From: Bacillus sp. FJAT-18017
Lineage (GTDB): Bacteria > Bacillota > Bacilli > Bacillales > Cytobacillaceae
DNA: 64,000 bases
Reading direction: 5' to 3'
NCBI RefSeq assembly: GCF_001278805.1
Contig: NZ_CP012602.1
Coordinates: 2,014,001 to 2,078,000 of the forward strand
Below are positions 36,625-45,749 of the stretch, piece by piece. The notes beneath the pieces were generated by a model, which worked only from the letters and a program-made list of their open reading frames with translations, searched no databases and was not told the origin of the DNA. The translations under genes were made by a program, and so were the position numbers. Numbering within the stretch: position 1 is the stretch's first letter; every line of letters begins with the position of its first letter.

Positions 36625-37572
36625 TTATACAATTTCACCCTGAAGTTTTGCCGCCTCAGTTTCTTTCTCCATTTTCAAGAGTTCATTAAATGAAAGAATC
36701 GCAACTTCGACCTGGCTATCGTCCGGCTCTTTCGTCGTTAAAAGCTGAAGCCACAAGCCAGGATAACCAAGGTAACGGAGGACCGGGATGTCCCTAAGCT
36801 TATTTGTGAATTGAAGGACCTCGAAAGAAATACCTAGAACAACCGGGATAAGCGCCAGCCTGTTCAGGACACGTACCCAAAGAGGATCAGTCGGGACGAA
36901 TAAATAAATGAAGACGCCGACTACTACTGTAAATAGCATAAAGCTGGAACCGCAGCGATAATGTAATCGGGAGCTGGCTTGGACGTTCTCGACGGTCAGT
37001 TCCTTGCCGCTCTCAAAGCAGTTAATTACCTTATGTTCTGCTCCATGATATTGAAATACCCTTTTTATGAGTGGAGTAAGCGATACAAAATATATATATG
37101 CGAGCAAAAGCAATAGCTTGAAAAGACCTTCGATTAGTACCTGTGCCGTGTCGCCCGGAAAGATTGGCTTAACCATTTCAGCCAGGAAGACAGGGATTAG
37201 AGTGAACAGGAACTTCCCGAATAAAAACGAGATAACACCAATCGCGGCAACGCCAAGCCATAGAGCAAGCTTCGAGGTTTCCTGCTCGGCTATAGTATCG
37301 TCATCATTAGGATCAATATCGTAGCGTTCCGTTGAAAAATTAAGGTGCTTGGAACCATTCGCGCTGGCTTCAATAATGGCTGCGATGCCCCGGATGAATG
37401 GGATTTTTTTCAGGGAAGCTACAAATGGTTGGGATGTGCGCGGCAGTCTTAAGTAATCAATCGAATTATCTTTGCGTCTGACAGCTGTCACATAGTGATG
37501 TCTTCCGCCAAACATGACACCTTCAACGACTGCCTGGCCCCCATATATGGGCTTGTTTTCTTTCGTTGTCAT
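36625..37572 (-). CDS. yqhQ: YqhQ, DUF1385 membrane protein
   Basis: 315 aa with about four membrane segments. It has the DUF1385 signature IYGGQAVVEGVMFGGRHHYVTAVRR at the N-terminus (split here by its length only) and FQYHGAEHKVINCFESG near residue 180, whose conserved His and Glu suggest an enzyme or metal site. Related to bacterial proteins described as metal-dependent enzymes; activity not established. Confidence 0.9.
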   Translation of the reverse strand: MTTKENKPIYGGQAVVEGVMFGGRHHYVTAVRRKDNSIDYLRLPRTSQPFVASLKKIPFIRGIAAIIEASANGSKHLNFSTERYDIDPNDDDTIAEQETSKLALWLGVAAIGVISFLFGKFLFTLIPVFLAEMVKPIFPGDTAQVLIEGLFKLLLLLAYIYFVSLTPLIKRVFQYHGAEHKVINCFESGKELTVENVQASSRLHYRCGSSFMLFTVVVGVFIYLFVPTDPLWVRVLNRLALIPVVLGISFEVLQFTNKLRDIPVLRYLGYPGLWLQLLTTKEPDDSQVEVAILSFNELLKMEKETEAAKLQGEIV

Positions 37573-37753
37573 TCTTTATCTACACCAACCTACTTATAAA
37601 GTTGCACCCGCAGTGGAGACTGCCTGTACTTTCCTTTATTCTACTAGAAAAATACAAAAACCTCTATACATTGTGATTGAACATTTTTGCTGGAAGGAGA
37701 AGGCCTCCGATGTACATACTAAAACAGACCTTAAAATTAAAGGAGATGCAAAA

Positions 37754-38242
37754 ATGGAAACATCCAAGAAGTATGAAAACAAGATGAGTGAATTTCGTAT
37801 GTTAATCATATTAACAGGTTTCTGGGGCGGGCTTTTTTGGAGCTTTTTAGGCCAGGTAGGTTACTACTTCAATTTTACGAAAATTTCTCCAAGAGTAATT
37901 CTTGAGCCATGGGCATTGGGTAATTGGAAAACAAGCTGGCTAGGCACGCTTATTTCTATGATTTTGATTGCGGTGATTTCGATAGGAGTTGCGTTCGTTT
38001 ATTCGGTTTTATTGAAAAAAGCCAAAGGGCTCATTCCTGGTGCAGCATTTGGCCTTGGCGTTTTCTTGATCATATTTCTGCTGCTGAATCCTATTTTTCC
38101 TGGAATTTCGCCTTTAAGAGATTTGGATAAAAATACGTTTGTGACATCTGTATGCCTCTTCCTTCTATACGGCGTATTTATAGGGTATTCTATCTCCTGG
38201 GAATTCTTGAATATTCAAAATAACAAGGAGATATCCGAGTAG
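37754..38242 (+). CDS. yqhR: YqhR family membrane protein
   Basis: 162 aa with four predicted membrane segments, for example LIILTGFWGGLFWSFLGQVGYYF, MILIAVISIGVAFVYSVLL and GVFLIIFLLLNPIF. ATG 37754 follows AAAGGAGATG; an open frame extends far upstream on the divergent side without a ribosome site. Function unknown. It precedes aroQ as in B. subtilis. Confidence 0.87.
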   Translation: METSKKYENKMSEFRMLIILTGFWGGLFWSFLGQVGYYFNFTKISPRVILEPWALGNWKTSWLGTLISMILIAVISIGVAFVYSVLLKKAKGLIPGAAFGLGVFLIIFLLLNPIFPGISPLRDLDKNTFVTSVCLFLLYGVFIGYSISWEFLNIQNNKEISE

Positions 38243-38321
38243 GAGAAAAACTTTTGATATGGTAGAATGATTTAGGTAAATAGTGCTGGCATTAGAGATT
38301 ATAAAGATTTGGGGAATATCG

Positions 38322-38777
38322 ATGACAAAAAAAATCATGCTGTTGAATGGCCCGAATTTGAATATGCTCGGTAAACGTGAACCTGGCATTTATGGAGCGG
38401 AGACACTTGGTTCTATTGAAGATTCAATTAAAAAGCTTGGATTGGATAGGGGTTATGAAGTCGATTGCAGACAGTCCAATCATGAAGGAGCCTTAATTGA
38501 CTGGTTACAGGAAGCAAATGAAGAACGCTTCAATGGAATTATCTTCAATCCCGGTGCGTATACACATTACAGTTATGCAATCCGTGATGCAATAGCAGGA
38601 ATCAGTGTACCGGTTATCGAAGTCCATATATCGAATATTCATGCGCGGGAAAGCTTCAGGCAAACTTCGGTTACGGCCCCAGTATGCAGGGGACAAATTA
38701 GCGGCATGGGCACAAAAGGGTATGAACTGGCTTTTTACGCCCTAGTGGACAGCGAAAAGGAGAGGGAGCAGGAATGA
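38322..38777 (+). CDS. aroQ: type II 3-dehydroquinate dehydratase
   Basis: 151 aa. Dehydrates 3-dehydroquinate to 3-dehydroshikimate; in bacilli it may serve quinate use or aromatic synthesis. Motifs: LNGPNLNMLGKREPGIYG with the active-site Tyr/Arg lid, NPGAYTHYSYAIRDAI, and the catalytic His in EVHISNIHARESFR. ATG 38322 has GGGGAA upstream. The stop overlaps yqhT by four bases. Confidence 0.96.
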   Translation: MTKKIMLLNGPNLNMLGKREPGIYGAETLGSIEDSIKKLGLDRGYEVDCRQSNHEGALIDWLQEANEERFNGIIFNPGAYTHYSYAIRDAIAGISVPVIEVHISNIHARESFRQTSVTAPVCRGQISGMGTKGYELAFYALVDSEKEREQE

Positions 38778-39835
38778 GCAAAGTAGATAAATTAAGAAAT
38801 GAATTCTCAAAACTGGGCATTGACGGCATGCTGATAACAAGTGATTTCAACCGCCGATATATGTCCAATTTTACTGGAACCTCGGGAACAGTCCTCATCA
38901 CTGCGGATAAGGCGCTTTTTATTACTGACTTCAGGTATACAGAACAAGCAGCCAAGCAATGTGCAGATTTCGAAATTATCTTGCGTAAAGGTACGATGGA
39001 GGAAGAAGTTATTCTTCAAGCCAAGCAGCTGGGTATCAAAAAACTTGGTTTTGAGAAGAATCATGTTACATATGGCTTATATAAAACCTATGAGGCTGGA
39101 ATAGAAGGCGAGCTTGTACCAGTAGACGGTGCAGTAGAAAAGTTGCGCTTGATTAAGACCGATGCAGAGATTAAGATATTAAAGGAAGCTGCGGCTATTG
39201 CTGATGCGGCCTTTACACATATCCTGGAATTCATCCGCCCGGGCAGAACGGAATTAGAGGTTTCGAATGAACTTGAATTCTTTATGCGCAAAGCGGGGGC
39301 AACATCATCTTCTTTTGATACGATTGTTGCTTCAGGATACCGTTCTGCATTGCCCCACGGAGTGGCAAGTGAAAAAGTAATTGAATCAGGTGATTTTGTT
39401 ACACTGGATTACGGTGCGTATTATAACGGGTATGTATCCGATATAACCCGGACTATTGCAGTAGGCGCTCCCGACCAGAAGCTAAAGGAAATTTATGATA
39501 TTGTTCTGGAAGCTCAGCTAAGGGGACTTGCTGGCATCAAGCCAGGAATGACCGGTAAGGAAGCAGATGCCCTCACCCGGAATTTCATTACCGAAAAAGG
39601 ATACGGAGAGTATTTTGGCCATTCGACAGGTCATGGAATTGGCCTGGAAATTCATGAATCCCCAGGGTTGTCGGTTCATTCTGATGTAATACTTGAGCCA
39701 GGCATGGTTGTGACGGTTGAGCCGGGCATTTATATTCCTGGCCTTGGCGGAGTCCGGATTGAAGATGATACTGTGATTACGCTTGATAAAAATGAAAAGC
39801 TTACCCACTCATCTAAGGAACTGATTATTCTTTAA
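38774..39835 (+). CDS. yqhT: Xaa-Pro aminopeptidase family M24 (YqhT)
   Basis: 353 aa. A creatinase-like N-terminal domain is followed by the pita-bread catalytic domain with all five metal ligands recognisable: [42 protein letters not shown] and VRIEDDTVI. Removes N-terminal residues before proline. It sits directly upstream of efp, as in B. subtilis. Confidence 0.95.
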   Translation: MSKVDKLRNEFSKLGIDGMLITSDFNRRYMSNFTGTSGTVLITADKALFITDFRYTEQAAKQCADFEIILRKGTMEEEVILQAKQLGIKKLGFEKNHVTYGLYKTYEAGIEGELVPVDGAVEKLRLIKTDAEIKILKEAAAIADAAFTHILEFIRPGRTELEVSNELEFFMRKAGATSSSFDTIVASGYRSALPHGVASEKVIESGDFVTLDYGAYYNGYVSDITRTIAVGAPDQKLKEIYDIVLEAQLRGLAGIKPGMTGKEADALTRNFITEKGYGEYFGHSTGHGIGLEIHESPGLSVHSDVILEPGMVVTVEPGIYIPGLGGVRIEDDTVITLDKNEKLTHSSKELIIL

Positions 39836-39855
39836 AGGAATTAGGAGGAACACAA

Positions 39856-40413
39856 ATGATTTCAGTAAACGACTTCCGTACAGGACTTACAATTGAAGTT
39901 GACGGCGGAATTTGGCGCGTTATGGATTTTCAGCACGTGAAGCCAGGTAAAGGAGCTGCTTTCGTCCGCTCCAAATTGCGTAACCTTCGTACAGGAGCAG
40001 TAAATGAGAAAACTTTCCGTGCTGGTGAAAAGGTTGGCAAGGCTCAAATCGATAACCGCAGGATGCAATATTTATATGCTAGCGGTGATCAGCACATCTT
40101 CATGGATAACGAATCGTATGAGCAAATAGAACTTCCTGCAAACACAATTGAGTATGAGTTGAAATTCCTTAAGGAAAACATGGAAGTTTCAATTATGATG
40201 TATCAGGGAGAAACACTGGGTGTTGAACTTCCAAATACAGTTGAACTTGAAGTAACTGAAACTGAACCTGGCATCAAAGGTGATACTGCATCCGGAGGCT
40301 CCAAGCCTGCTACACTTGAAACTGGACTTGTTGTACACGTCCCATTCTTTGTTAACCAGGGAGACCGCCTAATCATCAATACAACTGATGCTTCTTACGT
40401 TTCCCGCGCCTAG
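39856..40413 (+). CDS. efp: elongation factor P
   Basis: 185 aa. Relieves ribosomes stalled on polyproline. The tip loop reads [14 protein letters not shown], with Lys32 as the residue that B. subtilis modifies with 5-aminopentanol. The two OB domains are complete, ending [16 protein letters not shown]. The start follows TAGGAGGAACAC. Confidence 0.98.
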   Translation: MISVNDFRTGLTIEVDGGIWRVMDFQHVKPGKGAAFVRSKLRNLRTGAVNEKTFRAGEKVGKAQIDNRRMQYLYASGDQHIFMDNESYEQIELPANTIEYELKFLKENMEVSIMMYQGETLGVELPNTVELEVTETEPGIKGDTASGGSKPATLETGLVVHVPFFVNQGDRLIINTTDASYVSRA

Positions 40414-40510
40414 TCCAGCCAGACTTGGTCCGATTATGAATCAATACTGATAAGTAAGAATTTACGTAAGAAATTAGTAACCACTTTAACAGAAAAAATG
40501 GCACACTAAA

Positions 40511-40543
40511 AGTTCAGAGCCTCATTGAGGCCTGAGCTTTTTT
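40511..40543. terminator. terminator between efp and the Nudix gene
   Basis: GTTCAG-A-GCCTC-ATT-GAGGC-CTGAGC with one bulged A, followed by six T; the opposite strand gives TTTT as well. Confidence 0.85.
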
Positions 40544-40557
40544 ATATCGGCAATAGT

Positions 40558-40992
40558 TTAGGTAAACAAGGTATCTGATTGAAATACCTCCGTTATGTAG
40601 GAAATAAGAAAATCTTTATCTTCAGGGTAGGTTAAATCTAAAGCCTTTATTTCGTCTATGGTTTTCCATGCAATATCATAAATAAGATTATCAGGGTCAT
40701 GAATTTTTCTCTCTCCCCCTACGACTTTCACTAAAAAATAATGGACTTCAGCCGATAAGTTTAGATGTTCGTAAATCCCAATTTTGACCTTAATTTTCTC
40801 AATAATTTCTGCAGAATATCCCGTTTCTTCCTCAATCTCCCTGATACAACACTCTTCAAAAGTCTCATTGTGCTCTTTTCCCCCTGATGGAATAGACCAC
40901 GTTTTTTTCTCTTCAGGTGTTCCTTGTAAAACCATTAGCAAATGGCCATTCTCATTTATACATAAGCCTGAAGAACCAAACCATCTTTGCAC
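40558..40992 (-). CDS. Nudix hydrolase
   Basis: 144 aa. The Nudix box GGKEHNETFEECCIREIEEE followed by TGY matches G-x5-E-x7-REUxEExGU completely, so it should be a Mg-dependent pyrophosphohydrolase. The substrate cannot be read from sequence. It is the first gene of the extra segment between efp and spoIIIA. The 40993-41323 gap (331 nt) is AT-rich and holds no gene that I can support. Confidence 0.9.
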   Translation of the reverse strand: MQRWFGSSGLCINENGHLLMVLQGTPEEKKTWSIPSGGKEHNETFEECCIREIEEETGYSAEIIEKIKVKIGIYEHLNLSAEVHYFLVKVVGGERKIHDPDNLIYDIAWKTIDEIKALDLTYPEDKDFLISYITEVFQSDTLFT

Positions 40993-41323
40993 ATTATGCG
41001 CCCCCTTTATAAACCTCTAAACGCTTCCATCTCTATCTATTAAAACAGCTTTTAAATGGATTAATTTGCTACCTCATCTTTATGGTTAAAAGATATATTT
41101 TTTTCTACAGCAAAATAGCGATAATCACTTTTTATTTTAACATTATTATCCAGATATTGAGTATCCTTTAATTCACATTCAGTTCTAGTACTCGATAACT
41201 GAACTCTTTTTTTGCCAAGCAAAGCAGAGGTTTATGTTAACAATTTCTCCATGAATTCTGCTTAGATTCTGCACATTTATTTTTTAAATTATAGTCAACC
41301 CCATTACAAAGGAGCAAAACACA

Positions 41324-41812
41324 ATGAATATGACGCATTACATGGAATTGTTGGCAAGCAATCAGCCGTGGAACCTGATTATCTTTATGGCAGTGGTTGT
41401 AATAGCTGCTGAAACCATTGCAATCACCGAACTGAGTATTTTATTCACAAGGAATTTTAACGGAAAACTGAGGAAAATAAATAAGATTACCAGCATTTTT
41501 GCAGGAGTATATTTTACCGGAATTTTCATTTATTTAATGCAGACAGCCTGGATCCCATTAACCTTGTCAGGCGGCTGGCACGGCTGGGTCGACTTTACTG
41601 CGGTGACCTTCTATTTGCTGGGAATAGTACCTCTTCTGGGAATGGCCCTAATCGATATGGGGCTGGTTATGAAAAATAAACCAGACCAGCAAAAAATGAA
41701 AGTTCATGTCTTTTATGTCGGATTATTCCTTATAGTTGCACACGTTGCCATGATTTTCGGAATGGTTGACCCAACTTTGGGCGGCAACATGCATGATATG
41801 AGCAATATGTAG
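41324..41812 (+). CDS. multi-spanning membrane protein (possibly DUF6803)
   Basis: 162 aa with four membrane segments (NLIIFMAVVVIAAETIAI; ITSIFAGVYFTGIFIYLM; FTAVTFYLLGIVPLLGMALI; VFYVGLFLIVAHVAMIFGMV). Conserved-looking His residues (GGWHGWVD, KVHVF, IVAHVAM) and a Met/His tail (GGNMHDMSNM) could bind copper or haem; this is inference. AAAGGAG precedes the ATG. It has its own terminator and so is a single-gene unit next to the cytochrome cluster. Confidence 0.7.
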   Translation: MNMTHYMELLASNQPWNLIIFMAVVVIAAETIAITELSILFTRNFNGKLRKINKITSIFAGVYFTGIFIYLMQTAWIPLTLSGGWHGWVDFTAVTFYLLGIVPLLGMALIDMGLVMKNKPDQQKMKVHVFYVGLFLIVAHVAMIFGMVDPTLGGNMHDMSNM

Positions 41813-41817
41813 TAATT

Positions 41818-41858
41818 ATAGCTGCCTGGAAATCCGGCAGCTATTTCTTGTTTTTTTA
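41818..41858 (+). terminator. terminator after the membrane protein
   Basis: TAGCTGCC...GGCAGCTA stem, then TTTCTTG and seven T. Confidence 0.85.
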
Positions 41859-42039
41859 GCTATAAGCACAAACTTATGAAGAAATTGTGAAGATTGCCAA
41901 CCCTAAATTTGAACGTTTTATAAACATCCTCCCAGATAACTAGTCAGTAGGATATGAGGGGACTAAAATATAACTAATCAATAGTAATTAAGTGGGATAT
42001 TCACTTCACATTACTATATTAGAAGCCTACGACGGTCAA

Positions 42040-42078
42040 AAACCGCCTCGCGGGTTAGGGGAGGCTAATAGCCTGATG
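42040..42078 (+). promoter_or_regulatory. possible translation-control hairpins at the response regulator start
   Basis: The ribosome site GGGGAGG can pair with an upstream GCCTC (42044-42048), while AGGCTAATAGCCT (42063-42075) can form a different hairpin between the ribosome site and the ATG. The two share bases and cannot form together. Confidence 0.4.
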
Positions 42079-42747
42079 GAGAAAATAAAAGTATTAATAG
42101 TCGACGATCATTATATGTTCCTGAAAGGACTAGAAAGTATTATCAATGATGATAGTTCTCTTGAAGTAGTCGGAGAGGCGCATAATGGCAAAGAAGCTGT
42201 GGAACTGGCTTTTGAAATAAAGCCAGATGTAATCTTGATGGATGTAGACATGCCGACAGTCGGAGGAATAGACGCACTGAAGAAAATTATGAAGGACCTT
42301 CCTGAATTGAATGTGTTAATGATGACAAACGATGATAGTGAAGAAAGCCTAATGGAGGCAATGAAGTATGGTGCCAAAGGTTATCTGACAAAACATCTCC
42401 TCCCGAACGAGTTGCTTGTTTTCATTCATATGGCCTATCGAGGAGAATATATCATCTCGAGCCCGTTGGCCAAGAAAGTAATGGAGGCAAATACTTGTGG
42501 AGTTCTTAGTGCGTCCGAAAATGAAGAGGTTGCCGAGAAGAAGGAAAATGTACTGACACGGAGAGAGAAGGAAATTCTTAGCCATGTCATTAAAGGTATG
42601 ACCAACCGTCAAATCGCAAATGCACTTTTTATTTCTGAAAACACCGTTAAGAATCACATTAGAAATATCATGGAGAAACTCCAGATGAATAACCGCCTTT
42701 CAGCAGCCAATTATGCAAAGAAGGAAGGCTGGCTGCAGCTTGTTTAA
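42076..42747 (+). CDS. NarL/LuxR-family response regulator (orphan)
   Basis: 223 aa. Receiver domain with acidic pair VDDH at residues 9-12, phospho-acceptor Asp in VILMDVDMP (near residue 56) and Lys in GAKGYLTKH. C-terminal LuxR helix-turn-helix LTRREKEILSHVIKGMTNRQIANALFISENTVKNH (listed in two overlapping parts by eye, residues about 160-195). No histidine kinase gene is nearby, so the sensor must be elsewhere. Its neighbours (diheme cytochrome c, ccm operon) suggest control of respiration; this is inference. The start is ATG 42076. Confidence 0.88.
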   Translation: MEKIKVLIVDDHYMFLKGLESIINDDSSLEVVGEAHNGKEAVELAFEIKPDVILMDVDMPTVGGIDALKKIMKDLPELNVLMMTNDDSEESLMEAMKYGAKGYLTKHLLPNELLVFIHMAYRGEYIISSPLAKKVMEANTCGVLSASENEEVAEKKENVLTRREKEILSHVIKGMTNRQIANALFISENTVKNHIRNIMEKLQMNNRLSAANYAKKEGWLQLV

Positions 42748-42859
42748 TCTGGGCTTCGCTACTAATAGTTTGGCTTTTAGTAAAAGGAGTTCAATGCCAT
42801 ACAATAATCAGAAAAAATAAGGACTTTTGCTAAATGAGTCCAGAGCAAGGGTGCAGATA

Positions 42860-43519
42860 ATGAAGAAAAAATTATTAATCGGCAGCTACATTCTTGTTGT
42901 CATAATTGGAATATCAGTATTTGTTGGCACAAATGGATTTAAAGGCAAGAATTATGAATCGGTCCAGGCCGGCGAAAAGATCTATAAAGCCGAATGTGCA
43001 CTTTGCCATGGAGATACTGGCAAAGGTGAAGGATCAAAAGTAGGAACCGCACTTAATAGCCAGGTCTATTTAAGCTACTCTTCGGATGAGGACTTATACA
43101 ACAGTGTAAAATATGGCCGTCCCGCTGCTGCAATGCCCGCATATGGAGAGAGAATGTCTGAAGAACAATTGCAGAATGTCGTTGATTTTATGAGAAGCTG
43201 GCAAAAGGATGAGATCAATTTCGATGTTCCTGAAAAAATTGAAGGAGATCCAGTTGCCGGAGAGAAAATATACAACCGTTCTTGCCTGACATGCCATGGT
43301 GAAAAGGGTGCTGGCAAGAAGAGTATGGGAACGGTTCTAGCTAATCCCGAGCACTTGAAATACACATCGGATAGACAGATTTGGATCGGAGTTGCCTACG
43401 GCCGGGAAGAAACCCGGATGGCTCCGTCCCTCAAAGGGCTAGATGGTATCCGTCAATTGAGCAAGCAGGAAATCTCGGATGTTGTCGCGTTTATCCGTTC
43501 CCTAGAAAAAAGGGAATAA
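42860..43519 (+). CDS. membrane-anchored diheme c-type cytochrome
   Basis: 219 aa. An uncleaved or lipid-free membrane anchor (LLIGSYILVVIIGISVFVG) is followed by two cytochrome c domains with haem sites C46-A-L-C-H50 and C142-L-T-C-H146. Each domain has a later Met (AMPAYGERM and RMAPSL) as probable sixth ligand. Domains are related to each other, so the protein arose by duplication. It would carry electrons on the outer face of the membrane. ATG 42860 has AAGGGTG 7 nt upstream. It is an obvious client for the maturation system encoded next door. Confidence 0.92.
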   Translation: MKKKLLIGSYILVVIIGISVFVGTNGFKGKNYESVQAGEKIYKAECALCHGDTGKGEGSKVGTALNSQVYLSYSSDEDLYNSVKYGRPAAAMPAYGERMSEEQLQNVVDFMRSWQKDEINFDVPEKIEGDPVAGEKIYNRSCLTCHGEKGAGKKSMGTVLANPEHLKYTSDRQIWIGVAYGREETRMAPSLKGLDGIRQLSKQEISDVVAFIRSLEKRE

Positions 43520-43584
43520 TCAAGATGAAGGTGTAAAACGTAAATTGAAGGTTATCGAGACTAAAACTAACTGGCACATCAAAT

Positions 43585-43617
43585 CGCAGTCCAATGCATT
43601 GGGCTGCTTTTTTTGTT
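43585..43617 (+). terminator. terminator after the diheme cytochrome gene
   Basis: GCAGTCCAATGCATTGGGCTGC hairpin (listed as arms GCAGTCCAAT and ATTGGGCTGC) followed by seven T. Confidence 0.9.
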
Positions 43618-43770
43618 GAGGGCTTTCTCCAAACCAGGCTCGAATTAATTATTTTCCTAATTCAATGTTTATCATTCAACTTTGACCAATAAAAGCTCTT
43701 TTCTCATTTTTCTCCAAAAAGATTAATATCCAAATTCACTAGTTATGACTATATATTAGCCAAGTTTAAC

Positions 43771-44081
43771 AAAACGTTCATATCTGGAATAACTGGTAAA
43801 AAAGGATAGGCATTATAGTAAATATAGGAAATAAGAATTAGTGATTTTACTAAATACATAGTAATCATTTTTAGAAATAAGGAAATGAGGGGTTCGAATT
43901 CACCACTAAACATTCATATGTTAAAAATTTCACAAGATAGAAAATTAACAGAATGCACGAGTAAATTCTTTGAATTCTTTTCGTTGAAGTTTGTTAAAAA
44001 ACAAGTGGAAGCAAAATGTGAACATTTTATGTTCTTTTCATGTCAAAAACCAAACGTTTCTTTCCCTTTAACAAAATGTTC
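43771..44081 (+). promoter_or_regulatory. ccm operon leader with repeated AAAAYGTTC motifs
   Basis: The 674-nt gap 43520-44193 holds no supported gene. It contains AAAACGTTC (43771-43779), a perfect palindrome AAAATGTGAACATTTT (44013-44028) and AAAATGTTC (44073-44081). The same nine bases occur as GAACGTTTT (41911-41919) in the leader of the NarL-type regulator gene. They may be binding sites of one regulator. Confidence 0.4.
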
Positions 44082-44193
44082 AAGAGTGAATAACCCACGA
44101 AGTAGTACTGTCGATTATATTTATTTCAAAGAGGACTATAGTGGAAAATAGTACTAACTAGTCAAGGGTTTTCCACAGCCAAGGAGGATTAAC

Positions 44194-45258
44194 ATGTTCA
44201 ATAAAATTTTGTCGGTAGTGCTAGGGGCCGTAATTGCTTTATCGGTAAACGGTACCGTGACCAATGCTGAAGGAAGTTTTCCTACTGATAAATTTCCCTA
44301 TCAGGAAATGCAGATCCAAGTCATGCCTGAGTTTGATTATCCAGAAAATTGGCCGAAAGAGGAACCATCCTTATTAGTGGGCCTGTACGGAACAATTACC
44401 AATAAAAGCGGCCAGGACTACACAGGTAAAATTGAAGTCCCAGTGCCAGTTAAAGAAAAAGATTTCCAGATATATCTGGTTGCCGAATTTCCTAGTCCTG
44501 AAGAACCAGAAGTACAGCGTCCTTACGAAGTGGATAAAGAACGGGGGGTTGTAACATTTCAGCCTCAGAAGCCCATTAAAAAAGATGCTGCCTATAGCTT
44601 CGTGGTCGAGTACTATTCCAACCCAATTGCTGTAAAAGATTCACAGAAAAATTTTACTTATGAATACAAGACTCCATCAGCAGTTGAAACAATCGACGTA
44701 ATTGTGTATGCACCACTAAAGTCGACTGACATCGTAATGGATCCAAAGCCTTCCAGCACCCAGAAGAGCGAGTATGGAGAACAGATTGCTTTTTATCAGC
44801 AAAAGGGTGTCAAACAGGGGGATGCCCTAAAGTACGCAGTTTCTTATAAAAAGGAAGGAAATGCTTCTACTCTATCGATGGTAGATACATCGAAGGCTCC
44901 AAATGACGAAAATCATAGTGGCCAAACTGCAACTGACCAGGTTACCGGTGCAGCCAACAACGGAAGTGGCGGAAACGGTGGAAATGGAGACCGCCCGATA
45001 ATCGGGGCTGCAGGTGGAACGATCATTGGAGTATCTATCATCATTGCTGGCATGTTCGTGTTCTTTGGTTTTAAAAATAAAGCCGACAACCGGAACAACC
45101 CAACTCCTCAGAAAAAGACAAAAGAGAAAAAATCTGCTGGTAAACAAGAAAAAAAGAACGTTTCAAACGCGGATGAAATAAAAGAGCTTCGAAAAAAGCT
45201 GTTGAATGGAAAGATTGATCAGGAAGCTTACGAAGAGCAAGTCAAAAAATTGATTTAG
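44194..45258 (+). CDS. unknown membrane protein, first gene of the ccm operon
   Basis: 354 aa. Signal peptide (ILSVVLGAVIALSVNGTVTNAEG), an extracytoplasmic domain of about 230 residues with beta-sandwich patterns (PEFDYPENWPKEEPSLLVGLYGTITN), a Gly/Asn linker, one membrane helix (AAGGTIIGVSIIIAGMFVFFGF) and a Lys-rich cytoplasmic tail ending in a SHOCT-like helix pair (ADEIKELRKKLLNGKIDQEA). No Cys or haem motif. The product of 48614-49600 has the same layout, so the two may form a pair. Function unknown; position implies a part in cytochrome maturation or haem handling. Start follows AAGGAGG. Confidence 0.75.
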   Translation: MFNKILSVVLGAVIALSVNGTVTNAEGSFPTDKFPYQEMQIQVMPEFDYPENWPKEEPSLLVGLYGTITNKSGQDYTGKIEVPVPVKEKDFQIYLVAEFPSPEEPEVQRPYEVDKERGVVTFQPQKPIKKDAAYSFVVEYYSNPIAVKDSQKNFTYEYKTPSAVETIDVIVYAPLKSTDIVMDPKPSSTQKSEYGEQIAFYQQKGVKQGDALKYAVSYKKEGNASTLSMVDTSKAPNDENHSGQTATDQVTGAANNGSGGNGGNGDRPIIGAAGGTIIGVSIIIAGMFVFFGFKNKADNRNNPTPQKKTKEKKSAGKQEKKNVSNADEIKELRKKLLNGKIDQEAYEEQVKKLI

Positions 45259-45271
45259 GGGGATGTAAGGA

Positions 45272-45724
45272 ATGAAAAAGAACACAATTGTCATGCTGGG
45301 TGGATTTATCATTGCAGGAGCAATTATCTTTTTGCTTATGGCTGCTACACCAGGTTCAAGTGGCGTTGAATTGACCATGAAGGATTTGCTTGCTAACCAG
45401 GAAAAGCATAAGGACGATTTCGTTACGGTTGAAGGCCTGCTAATTGAAGAATCAATCAAATGGAATGCGGACAAGATTGAACTGAGATTTGATCTTAAAG
45501 ATAATGAAGGCAATTTGATGCATGTCGTCCACAATGGTGTGAAGCCTGATAACTTCTCGGAAGGTGTCATTGTCATCCTCCAAGGTGCACCGACTAAGAA
45601 AGATACGTTCCAGGCTGAAACGGTTAAGACTCGCTGCCCTTCCAAGTACGAAGGTGAAGATATTGAAAACTACGATCCGGAAGCACATAAAAGCAAGTTG
45701 AACAAGCCTTCCAGCGAAGAATAG
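45272..45724 (+). CDS. ccmE: CcmE, haem chaperone of System I (Cys-type)
   Basis: 150 aa. An N-terminal membrane anchor is followed by an OB-fold domain (FVTVEGLLIEESIKWNADKI, HVVHNGVKPDNFSEG, VILQGAP). The haem-attachment motif of classical CcmE is H-x3-Y; here it is C122-P-S-K-Y126, the variant known from archaea and some sulphate reducers. Such Cys-type CcmE still binds haem covalently in studied cases. It lies 13 nt after the first gene, with GGGGGATG-type ribosome site. Confidence 0.9.
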   Translation: MKKNTIVMLGGFIIAGAIIFLLMAATPGSSGVELTMKDLLANQEKHKDDFVTVEGLLIEESIKWNADKIELRFDLKDNEGNLMHVVHNGVKPDNFSEGVIVILQGAPTKKDTFQAETVKTRCPSKYEGEDIENYDPEAHKSKLNKPSSEE

Positions 45725-45749
45725 AAGCCAAATTAAAGAAGGTGACGAT

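Noticed and set aside
37514-37753. Long N-terminal extension of YqhR
   Set aside because: It overlaps the divergent yqhQ start and lacks a ribosome site; AAAGGAGATG before ATG 37754 marks the true start.
43885-44151. 88-codon open frame upstream of ccm
   Set aside because: Low-complexity, AT-rich translation without recognisable domain, overlapping the candidate operator motifs. The AAGG before its ATG is too weak to decide.
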